A DNA stretch of 10,897 bases. Origin: DAOVDI01 sp965373045. GTDB lineage: Bacteria; Acidobacteriota; Aminicenantia; Aminicenantales; Aminicenantaceae. The stretch's first letter is position 1. Each line of letters starts with the position of its first letter. Below the pieces are notes generated by a model. The model ran no database searches and was not told where the DNA came from. It saw only the letters and a list, made by a program, of their open reading frames with translations. The translations under genes were made by a program, and so were the position numbers. Shown here in pieces: positions 1-5,398 of the stretch. The DNA is taken from contig CBDVEQ010000084.1 of the NCBI GenBank assembly GCA_965373045.1, positions 1-10,897 on the forward strand, read 5' to 3'.

Positions 1-54
1 AATCCTTTATTGAAAGCTATGACCATCCAAAATAAATATGGGAATCGGCATTTT

Positions 55-909
55 TTATGAATAATCCAGATCTGGGTTGGCGTAGCAGTATATACAACTA
101 TGCGGACAGCTCTGCCTGTAGCTGCCGATATCCACCGAATCGGTGCAGCGGCAGTCCTTTCTCTGAGATGGGTCTTTTTTGATCGAGGCTTTTTCCTGTT
201 GAGGATGAAGCTTTCTTAACATGCGGCCGTCGATGCATGCTGAAGGCGAGATCCCGGGCAGGTTTTCCAAATATTTCTGGCAGCATGAATACAGGTTTAA
301 TCCCCAATGGGCTGCAACCTCTGAAAGATAACAGGCATCTCTCCTCTTCTCCGCGATCGAAGGATCTCGATAGTTAAAACTATATTTTGCCGCCCTTTTT
401 CGCGACTTCCCATACCATAGCGCAAAACTGAAACGGATATCTGTTATGCCATGCCGGCTGACTTCAGGAGCAATGGATTCAAACAATCGAAGATTTGTTC
501 TGAGTCGATCCCCTTCCATCCAATAGACTACAGGATCAAAACGGATGGAGATCCTCTCAGGATGACCAACGATATTTAAAAGACCGTTGATCTGCTTTAA
601 TGCATCCTCGTACTTAATAACTTCCCTTTCTATAAAACTGCCTCCCAGTCCGGTTATGGTAAAATGCAGGTAGAGTTGATCAAAATCTTTGAGGACATCT
701 CTTAGGCCGAAGTGGTTTTTCAGAAGAGGAAGAAAATTCTTAGACCACAGGACTATGGTGTGGATGTTTTCGGGTTTGAGATCAACCGTGTACACATGAC
801 CGGATGGGCCAAAAACACGGACACTTTTTTCCCTGAAGACACCGGCAGTCCATTCAGGGAAAAACGCTACAAGATCTGATCGTCTAGAGGCGCTAATAAT
901 TTTCTTCAT
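55..909 (-). CDS. DUF1848 family protein with C-terminal cysteine cluster
   Basis: The 284-aa product opens with KKIISASRRSD, the characteristic N-terminus of DUF1848 proteins. It continues with a family-like middle (IVLWSKNFLPLL, then a RFDPVVYW stretch) and ends with a cysteine cluster: Cys253/Cys255 (CRC), then Cys268, Cys272 and Cys275 in a CX3CX2C arrangement followed by YAN. That spacing is the one radical-SAM enzymes use for a 4Fe-4S cluster, and the family is regarded as radical-SAM-related, but no reaction is established. No signal peptide or membrane segment is seen, so it is probably cytoplasmic. I chose the ATG at 909 because family members begin right at the ISASRR motif and an AGG lies just upstream. 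A GTG at 942 and an ATG at 927 are in frame but fall inside a 54-bp repeat. Family call firm; function unknown. Confidence 0.88.
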   Translation of the reverse strand: MKKIISASRRSDLVAFFPEWTAGVFREKSVRVFGPSGHVYTVDLKPENIHTIVLWSKNFLPLLKNHFGLRDVLKDFDQLYLHFTITGLGGSFIEREVIKYEDALKQINGLLNIVGHPERISIRFDPVVYWMEGDRLRTNLRLFESIAPEVSRHGITDIRFSFALWYGKSRKRAAKYSFNYRDPSIAEKRRDACYLSEVAAHWGLNLYSCCQKYLENLPGISPSACIDGRMLRKLHPQQEKASIKKDPSQRKDCRCTDSVDIGSYRQSCPHSCIYCYANPDLDYS

Positions 910-912
910 CTT

Positions 913-966
913 ACCTGACTTATTCATAAAATTCGACGACACCCAAATATACTTCTAATGATTTTA
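913..966. repeat. 54-bp direct repeat, copy 1
   Basis: This stretch, from ACCTGACTTATTC to AATGATTTTA, is identical over 54 bp to 1170-1223, with the two copies 257 bp apart. Copy 1 ends 3 bp from the preferred start codon of the DUF1848 gene, so it is that gene's 5' leader. Similarity stops abruptly on both sides. Confidence 0.95.
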
Positions 967-989
967 GCTCCTAACATTGATTTTCCCAA
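961..989 (-). promoter_or_regulatory. Candidate promoter of the DUF1848 gene
   Basis: Read on the minus strand, TTGGGA (984-989) is separated by exactly 17 bp from TAAAAT (961-966), which would start transcription about 45 nt before the ATG at 909. The -10 lies at the outer edge of repeat copy 1, while the -35 lies in the insert between the two repeats. If it is real, the present promoter was created or altered by the insert. The -35 matches consensus at only 4 of 6 positions, so this is tentative. Confidence 0.35.
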
Positions 990-1169
990 ACTTCAGGATT
1001 AAAGCTATTTTCAATTGTCTTATTTTGACTCTATGTCGTCGTATTTTACCCTCCGGGCAAGCCGATATCACCGCAGTGGCTTCGTCGTGTTCCGTTCGCA
1101 GTATATTAATACAGCTTCACGAACCACTTCTCGCAGCTACGGCAATCTCGACCCGTGAATAATCCAGGG
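967..1169. other. 203-bp structured noncoding insert between 54-bp repeats
   Basis: No convincing gene is seen; the short plus-strand frame at 977-1162 has no Shine-Dalgarno sequence and no recognisable domain. The part from about 1050 to 1165 is richer in G+C than its surroundings and folds back on itself. CAGTAT (1099-1104) pairs with ATACAG (1109-1114) apart from one A-A mismatch, and GTTCG (1094-1098) pairs with CGAAC (1120-1124) across a small bulge. The left 80 bp are AT-rich and unstructured. It may be a small non-autonomous repeat element or a structured RNA. Identity not recognised. Confidence 0.5.
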
Positions 1170-1223
1170 ACCTGACTTATTCATAAAATTCGACGACACC
1201 CAAATATACTTCTAATGATTTTA
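1170..1223. repeat. 54-bp direct repeat, copy 2
   Basis: This is a perfect duplicate of 913-966. It ends 2 bp before the TTGACA of the lptB promoter. Only copy 1 sits next to the DUF1848 start codon, so copy 2 is the displaced duplicate or the original upstream boundary. Confidence 0.95.
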
Positions 1224-1225
1224 AC

Positions 1226-1254
1226 TTGACACCATGGGATGATGACCCTAGTAT
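1226..1254 (+). promoter_or_regulatory. Sigma70-type promoter of lptB
   Basis: A consensus -35 TTGACA (1226-1231), a 17-bp spacer and TAGTAT (1249-1254, 4 of 6 matches) predict initiation near 1261, 20 nt before the ATG at 1281. This argues against the in-frame ATG codons at 1239-1244, which would lie upstream of the transcript start. Confidence 0.6.
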
Positions 1255-1280
1255 TTTATCTGTTCATTACAAAGGATACA

Positions 1281-2090
1281 ATGACTGTTCTGAAAGCCGA
1301 AAAACTTGAAAAAAGCTATGGCCGGCGTATGGTTGTCAAAGGAATCACGATCGAATGTAAGACAGGCGAGATAATAGCGCTTCTGGGACGGAATGGAGCA
1401 GGGAAAACAACCACTTTTCAGATGATCGTCGGCCTCCTCAAACCTGATACTGGGGAAATCTTTCTAGATGCCAAGAATATCTCCAAATATTCCACAAATA
1501 AAAAATCCAATATTGGCATCACCTATCTCCCCCAGGAAAATTCCGTCTTTCTGAAGACATCAGTGGAAAAAAACATCACCATGATCCTGGAACTTCTAAA
1601 ATACAACAAAAAAGAAAAGACCGAACGAACAAAACTCCTTCTCAAGGAACTGGGGCTGCTGCACTTAGCCCATCAGTCGGCGCACAGTCTCTCAGGCGGA
1701 GAGAGGCGCCGGCTTGAGATATGCCGTTCCCTTGCAATAAAACCGAAATTTCTTCTTCTGGACGAACCCTTTACCGGAATTGATCCCATCACCATCAAAG
1801 AACTTCAGAAAATCCTGCTCACTTTAAAAATGAGGGGGATCGGGATCATTTTATCCGACCACAATGTCAGGGATACGTTTAAAATCACAGACAGGGCCTA
1901 TATTATAGATGAAGGGGAAATATTTATAGAGGGTACTCCAGAAAAGATCACTGCAGATGCGCTTGCGAGAGAAAAATTCTTGGGGGAAAACTTCAAATTT
2001 GGTGAAGAGATCCAGCTTAATCTTTTCGGGGAAAAAGATGATCTCCAAGACTCCTACCCAGAAAAAAGAAAAATAGAAAAAAATATTTAA
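1281..2090 (+). CDS. lptB: Lipopolysaccharide export ABC transporter ATPase LptB
   Basis: This 269-aa ABC ATPase has Walker A GRNGAGKTT (36-44), Q-loop Gln85, signature LSGGE (137-141), Walker B FLLLDE (157-162) and H-loop His194. LptB is picked over LivF/LivG-type relatives by FLLLDEPFTGIDPI, by SDHNVRDTF at the H-loop and by the ending LGENFKF, which matches the LGEDFRL end of LptB. In the Lpt system LptB hydrolyses ATP on the cytoplasmic face with LptF/LptG to extract LPS toward the outer membrane. No lptA, lptC, lptF/G or rpoN lies in this window, so it is separated from its usual partners. The start at 1281 has AAAGGA 4 nt upstream. About 25 charged residues extend past the usual LptB end, and most of that extension is encoded where the gene overlaps the convergent neighbour. 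Confidence 0.85.
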   Translation: MTVLKAEKLEKSYGRRMVVKGITIECKTGEIIALLGRNGAGKTTTFQMIVGLLKPDTGEIFLDAKNISKYSTNKKSNIGITYLPQENSVFLKTSVEKNITMILELLKYNKKEKTERTKLLLKELGLLHLAHQSAHSLSGGERRRLEICRSLAIKPKFLLLDEPFTGIDPITIKELQKILLTLKMRGIGIILSDHNVRDTFKITDRAYIIDEGEIFIEGTPEKITADALAREKFLGENFKFGEEIQLNLFGEKDDLQDSYPEKRKIEKNI

Positions 2091-3189
2091 ACAGAAAAAT
2101 TCCCAGTAGAATAAGCACCCATTCTGTCGAAGAAGAAATCAGTCGGAACACGGAAAGTCCGAGCATCCTGGACGCCAGCCATACCGCAAGAAACCAGACT
2201 CCTGACACAAGAAGGAGATCAAACAATCTGCTCTTTATCCAGCGCAGAAGCCCTGATTGATGATCCGGTATCAAACCCAGGACCTCGGTTGATTCTTCGT
2301 CTGCAACCAGAGGGAATCTTTCTTCCTGAAAGGACTGCTCTTTTTCTTCTTCCAGTGGCTCTTCTTCTATACCGTCCGGTTTTATTTCAGTCTCCACGTC
2401 CAAAGAAACTTCATCTTCTTCTGCTTTATCATGACTTATCGCCTTGGCCCAGGGAGGCAATCCGGTTTCCGTATCCGCAGGAACTGGTATTCCCTTTCCT
2501 CTCTCTTTTCTAAGAGTATTCAGAAATTGCTCGATATCCTTTTTTTCCTTTTCCACAGGATCAAAGATACTCATCTGGTCTCCGGTCCTGTAGGAATCAT
2601 CTTCCTCCTCTGGTTTTGTTTCAGTTTCCTTGTCGGCTTCGGATTCCGGTTCTTTAATTTCCTCCATTGTCACAAATTCCTGTGATTCTGTTTGAATATC
2701 CGCCCTCTCCGGAGGAGTTTCGGGAAGGGGTTTTGAGGATGTTTCCTCTTTTTCGAAATCAAGCTCATCTTTTTCATTAATGTTTATATGATAGACTGAA
2801 TCCTCGATTCCCTTGGGACTATCTTCTGGTTTTTCGGGAATTTCCCCGGATTCTTCCCCTGCTGGTTCTTCTGGCTCTTCTATTTCTTCCGGCTCATCTG
2901 ACACAACTTTATCATCATCTTCTGACAGATCTTGCGGTTGCTCCTTAACATCCTCAGATTCAAAAACTGTTCCTATTTCTGTTGGCAGTTCGATCTCTTC
3001 CGAAGGAAGCTCGGATTCATCAGATTCCGGCTTTTCGGGTTCAACTTCATCATCGAGGATCTTTTCTCCGGGGATATCTTCTTCGATAAATTCATCTTCA
3101 GGAAAAAGAAGCTTTGTACCGCAGTTAGAGCAATATTCGGCACTGTCATCGATAATGGCTTTGCAGTATGGACACCTTTTAATGGTCAT
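2017..3189 (-). CDS. Zinc-ribbon, acidic-linker, RDD-like membrane protein
   Basis: The 390-aa protein has three visible parts. Residues 6-23 form a zinc ribbon (Cys6, Cys9, Cys20, Cys23; CX2C-10-CX2C). Residues about 25-310 are a strongly acidic, Glu/Pro/Ser-rich, probably disordered linker. The last 78 residues hold two hydrophobic segments (about 322-342 and 357-377). The order SRLFDLLLV, hydrophobic stretch, FFLGRSLGDHLF resembles an RDD domain, in which a conserved Arg and Asp begin the first helix and a GRTLGKRLL-like motif follows the last. The RDD call is a resemblance only. The ATG at 3189 starts the zinc ribbon directly; the reading frame stays open to 3288, but that extension is upstream of the predicted promoter. 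The 3' end overlaps lptB tail-to-tail by 74 bp. Function unknown; a cytoplasmic zinc-ribbon head tethered to the inner membrane is the likely topology. Confidence 0.78.
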   Translation of the reverse strand: MTIKRCPYCKAIIDDSAEYCSNCGTKLLFPEDEFIEEDIPGEKILDDEVEPEKPESDESELPSEEIELPTEIGTVFESEDVKEQPQDLSEDDDKVVSDEPEEIEEPEEPAGEESGEIPEKPEDSPKGIEDSVYHININEKDELDFEKEETSSKPLPETPPERADIQTESQEFVTMEEIKEPESEADKETETKPEEEDDSYRTGDQMSIFDPVEKEKKDIEQFLNTLRKERGKGIPVPADTETGLPPWAKAISHDKAEEDEVSLDVETEIKPDGIEEEPLEEEKEQSFQEERFPLVADEESTEVLGLIPDHQSGLLRWIKSRLFDLLLVSGVWFLAVWLASRMLGLSVFRLISSSTEWVLILLGIFLFKYFFLFFFFLGRSLGDHLFPRKD

Positions 3190-3196
3190 CACTCTA

Positions 3197-3225
3197 TTTA
3201 TAATAAGAAACAGAAGACTTGTCAA
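3197..3225 (-). promoter_or_regulatory. Strong sigma70-type promoter, zinc-ribbon gene
   Basis: On the minus strand TTGACA (3220-3225), a 17-bp spacer and TATAAA (3197-3202, 5 of 6) form a near-consensus promoter. Only 7 nt separate the -10 from the ATG at 3189, so the transcript would begin at or within a base or two of the start codon, giving a leaderless or nearly leaderless message. Confidence 0.65.
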
Positions 3226-3259
3226 ACTCCTATTTTCTTCCCTTTGTCTGCAGGATATA

Positions 3260-3289
3260 TTGACAATCGACAACAAATCAAATAACAAT
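3260..3289 (+). promoter_or_regulatory. Candidate promoter of tRNA-Val
   Basis: TTGACA (3260-3265), an 18-bp spacer and AACAAT (3284-3289, 4 of 6) would start transcription a few nucleotides before the tRNA at 3302. It is divergent from the zinc-ribbon gene promoter, with the two -35 boxes about 35 bp apart. Confidence 0.5.
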
Positions 3290-3301
3290 AGATTCCTGGT
3301 C

Positions 3302-3376
3302 GGGCGATTAACTCAGCGGCAGAGTGCTACCTTCACACGGTAGAAGTCACTGGTTCAAATCCAGTATCGCCCACCA
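3302..3376 (+). tRNA. tRNA-Val (anticodon CAC), intact, CCA encoded
   Basis: The full cloverleaf is visible: acceptor GGGCGAT (3302-3308) pairs with ATCGCCC (3366-3372), the D stem is ACTC/GAGT, the anticodon stem CTACC/GGTAG encloses the loop TTCACAC with anticodon CAC (valine, GTG codons), and the T stem ACTGG/CCAGT encloses TTCAAAT. The CCA end is encoded. A run of seven T about 30 nt downstream may help end transcription. Its 3' part recurs at 8057 and 10842, marking this gene as the probable integration target of the region to the right. Confidence 0.97.
3340..3376 (+). repeat. tRNA-Val 3' end, reference copy of putative att core
   Basis: This 37-nt stretch runs from the end of the anticodon stem to CCA within the intact tRNA gene. 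It is repeated in the same orientation at 10842-10878 (34 of 37 identical) and, more divergently, at 8057-8092. Tyrosine-recombinase elements commonly integrate in tRNA 3' ends and duplicate exactly this portion, so this is read as the left attachment site. Confidence 0.75.
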
Positions 3377-3414
3377 CATCGTTTTCAGCAGCTTACCTAC
3401 CTTTTTTTCATTTC

Positions 3415-3438
3415 CTGTGACCAATTTCGTGACCAATA
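3415..3438 (+). repeat. Tandem GTGACC repeat beside tRNA-Val (possible arm-type sites)
   Basis: GTGACCAA occurs at 3417 and 3429, a 12-bp period close to one helical turn, within CTGTGACCAATTTCGTGACC and onward to AATACC. A very similar pair lies at 8006-8030 inside the other end of segment 1. Short direct repeats inside both ends of an element would suit arm-type integrase-binding sites. On the minus strand the same bases read LVTKLVT in an open frame running into the tRNA, so they could instead be the 3' remnant of a lost integrase gene. Confidence 0.45.
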
Positions 3439-3466
3439 CCAGTCATTCAGTCAAACTGGACCTTTT

Positions 3467-3512
3467 CCATTCTAAAATAAGAATGGCGTGAAATATAACA
3501 TTAAACGCCATT
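3467..3512 (-). terminator. Possible terminator downstream of the kinase-like gene pair
   Basis: AATGGCG (3482-3488) can pair with CGCCATT (3506-3512). Alternatively, AGAATGG (3480-3486) can pair with CCATTCT (3467-3473). The two hairpins share bases and exclude each other. On the minus strand the first is followed by CTTATTTTAG, a weak T-rich tract, about 85-115 nt past the stop at 3596. It is weak as an intrinsic terminator. Confidence 0.3.
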
Positions 3513-3595
3513 TCATTCGCTAATTATCAAATCAAAACACAAAGCATATTGTTCTGACTATATATGAGTAGATTAAAGAGGCTAGAATCTCAGAA

Positions 3596-4423
3596 TCAGT
3601 ATAAGACCTCAGCCTCGCCGTGCTTCTTGATAAGTTTGTCGATATCCTTGTTTATTAAGTCCCTCCTCATAAGGACAGCTTCGATTTCTTTATCTGTTAG
3701 ATATTTTCCGACAATATCTTTCATCAATTCAAAATTCAAGGCCTTTAATTTCTCTACAAAAGCCCGGGGAAGCTTTCTCATGATCTTTGGGCCTGCTGGA
3801 TGTTTTTCGGTATAGATAAGTTCAGTAGAGAATTTCTTGGAAGTTCTGAAGCTTCGCGAGTGGTCAATGAGTATCATCCGCCAATCCTTTGTTATAAGGA
3901 TATTTCCATAATGTCTATCTTCGTTGGCAATAAGGTTATCAAATGCCCTGTGCAAATAAGTTGCATTATTCCAATAATAGACTTTATCGGAGGGAGTTTT
4001 AGTTTTTTCCCTCGCTTTTCTCCTTAAATCCATCTCAGCAGTTACCCATAATTGACAGCAGCCTCGTTTTCCCTGAAACTCTCTTTCAATAGTAGGAGGA
4101 ACCATGTTCAGTTCTAAATATCTATCCAAGCGGTAGGCAGCTATTTCCCATTTCCAGCCTTCAAGATATCCCTTTTGCAAACCCACCGGATTTTTCCACA
4201 GGACATTACGCTTTATTCCATCCTTTTCAAGGGCGAGTCTCCAAGGCGCAGTTACAGCTTCTCCACCTCCCAACTGTCTTTTACCGGTAATTTCTGCTGT
4301 CTTAAGAAATTCCTCCCATTTTGCATCTTCTGCAATTTCTTCTGGAGTAAATTGAGCTATCGACAAAAAATGAAAACCAAGGAAAATTGTAAAGAATAAA
4401 ACGGTCATCAGTCTTTTTTTCAT
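3596..4423 (-). CDS. Exported PI3K/HipA-like kinase-fold protein, intact catalytic motifs
   Basis: The 275-aa precursor begins with a Lys/Arg-rich stretch and a hydrophobic core (about 5-23), with likely signal-peptidase-I cleavage after SIA (residue 23) and no lipobox Cys. The mature part shows a kinase-like set of motifs: VLWKNP with Lys77 as candidate nucleotide-binding lysine; EIAAYRLDRYL with Glu93, followed by NMVPPT as in HipA-type proteins; the catalytic loop FDNLIANEDRHYGN with Asp169, His171 and Asn174 (the DRHxxN pattern of PI3/PI4 kinases); then LIDHS with Asp187 in the DFG-like metal position. The family name and substrate are not recognised. An exported kinase would need nucleotide outside the cytoplasm, so it may use another donor or act on secretion. 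The start at 4423 follows GGAGG with 7 nt between; only 25 nt separate it from the upstream paralog, which also ends in EVLY. The two were probably one gene that duplicated and are cotranscribed. Confidence 0.72.
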   Translation of the reverse strand: MKKRLMTVLFFTIFLGFHFLSIAQFTPEEIAEDAKWEEFLKTAEITGKRQLGGGEAVTAPWRLALEKDGIKRNVLWKNPVGLQKGYLEGWKWEIAAYRLDRYLELNMVPPTIEREFQGKRGCCQLWVTAEMDLRRKAREKTKTPSDKVYYWNNATYLHRAFDNLIANEDRHYGNILITKDWRMILIDHSRSFRTSKKFSTELIYTEKHPAGPKIMRKLPRAFVEKLKALNFELMKDIVGKYLTDKEIEAVLMRRDLINKDIDKLIKKHGEAEVLY

Positions 4424-4448
4424 TTTTTTCCTCCATTTTAAGATCAAA

Positions 4449-5279
4449 TCAATATAAGACTTCGTCCTCACCGAGTTCTTTGATCCGCTTTTTGAGCCAG
4501 CCGATTATTAAATCCCTCCGAATCAGGACAGCTTCTATCTGTTTATCTGTGAGATATTCGCCGACTGTATCTCGAATAAGTTTAAAGTTTAAGGACTTAA
4601 GCTTTTCAACAAAAGCCTTCGGGAGTTTCTTCATCAGTTTTGGGCCGCCTTTATATTTTTCGTCAAAGATGAGAGTTTTTGTGTATTTTTTGGATGATCG
4701 AAACGCACGGGAGTGGTCGATAAGATTCATACGCCAGTCTTCAGTATAGAGAACATCTCCTATATTCCGGTCTACGTTGGCAATCAAATTATCCCAGGCT
4801 CGCTGCAGATAAGTTGCCTTACTCAAAGGATAAATTCTGTAAGAGGGGGTCTTGATTTTTTCTTCTTGTTTTGTCCTGAGCATTATTACATTTTCTATCA
4901 TCAATTGACATGAGCCCTTGTTTCCCTGAAATCTTTTTTCCACTGTGGGCGAAACCATATTCAATCCTAAGAACTTGTCCAGGCGATAGGCTGCGATTTC
5001 GCATTTCCAGCTATCAAGATATCCTTTGAATCTGCCCTCTGGATTTTTCCATAAAGCTCTTCTTGTGACTCCATCTTTTTCAAGGACGAGTGTCCAGGGT
5101 TCTGTAACTGCTTCACTCTTAGGGAAATCTTTACTAGAGCTGATGATTTTTGCTTCCTGCAAGAATTTTTCCCATTTGGTTCTTTCGGCAATTTCTTCAT
5201 CAGTGAATTGGGCAAACATCGGAAAAAAGATGCCCATGGCAACAAACAGAAAAATAAAAATGAAATGCCTCTTTCTCAT
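4449..5279 (-). CDS. Exported kinase-fold paralog with altered catalytic loop
   Basis: This 276-aa precursor is a clear paralog of the downstream gene. They share AQFTxEEIAE after the signal peptide, EAVTxPW, LWKNP, EIAAYRLD, FVEKLK, YLTDKxIEAVL, RRDLI and the final EVLY. The hydrophobic signal is at about 6-22, with likely cleavage after MFA (residue 23). The candidate lysine (Lys78) and glutamate (Glu94) are kept, as is the metal Asp188 in LIDHS. The catalytic loop, however, reads DRNIGD (170-175) instead of DRHYGN, so both the His and the Asn that normally bind metal are replaced. It may be a pseudokinase, a regulator or partner of its sister, or an enzyme with altered chemistry. The start at 5279 has AAGGAGG 6 nt upstream; the ATG at 5306 lacks one. 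It lies 119 nt downstream of the TPR regulator on the same strand, with its own candidate promoter between. Confidence 0.7.
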   Translation of the reverse strand: MRKRHFIFIFLFVAMGIFFPMFAQFTDEEIAERTKWEKFLQEAKIISSSKDFPKSEAVTEPWTLVLEKDGVTRRALWKNPEGRFKGYLDSWKCEIAAYRLDKFLGLNMVSPTVEKRFQGNKGSCQLMIENVIMLRTKQEEKIKTPSYRIYPLSKATYLQRAWDNLIANVDRNIGDVLYTEDWRMNLIDHSRAFRSSKKYTKTLIFDEKYKGGPKLMKKLPKAFVEKLKSLNFKLIRDTVGEYLTDKQIEAVLIRRDLIIGWLKKRIKELGEDEVLY

Positions 5280-5328
5280 CTCTTGCCTCCTTATCGGATT
5301 TAGCATTTCTATTCGGGAAAATGCTCAT
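5200..5328 (-). CDS. Possible 42-aa leader ORF overlapping the paralog start
   Basis: An ATG at 5328 follows GGAGG with 7 nt between and opens a 42-codon frame that runs across the true start of the kinase-fold gene in another frame and ends with TGA at 5200. The local sequence GGAGGAAAAAGCATGA resembles the start of the downstream paralog (GGAGGAAAAAAATGA), so it may be a relic start or a translational-coupling leader. The peptide has no recognisable similarity and the call rests only on the ribosome-binding site. Confidence 0.25.
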   Translation of the reverse strand: MSIFPNRNAKSDKEARDEKEAFHFYFSVCCHGHLFSDVCPIH

Positions 5329-5345
5329 GCTTTTTCCTCCACACC

Positions 5346-5374
5346 CTTAGATAAGAAGGTTGAATCCCCCTGTC
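5346..5374 (-). promoter_or_regulatory. Candidate promoter for the kinase-fold gene pair
   Basis: On the minus strand a consensus TTGACA is followed after 17 bp by TATCTA, which matches the -10 consensus at only its first three positions. It lies in the 119-bp gap after the TPR regulator. The perfect -35 and spacing suggest a weak or activator-dependent promoter, possibly controlled by the HTH protein encoded immediately upstream. Confidence 0.35.
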
Positions 5375-5398
5375 AAGGAACCGAGAGACTTTTGCATA

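Noticed and set aside
977..1162. 61-codon plus-strand reading frame between the 54-bp repeats
   Set aside because: No ribosome-binding site, no recognisable domain, and it reads through the foldback structure; treated as noncoding.
58..1167. 12-bp word TGAATAATCCAG at 58-69 and 1156-1167
   Set aside because: It is short enough to be chance in AT-rich DNA, and nothing else matches around the two sites.
2813..3343. 176-codon Ser-rich plus-strand frame opposite the zinc-ribbon gene
   Set aside because: Its Ser/Gly richness is the antisense echo of the Glu/Pro/Ser codons of the acidic linker, and it runs into the tRNA gene.
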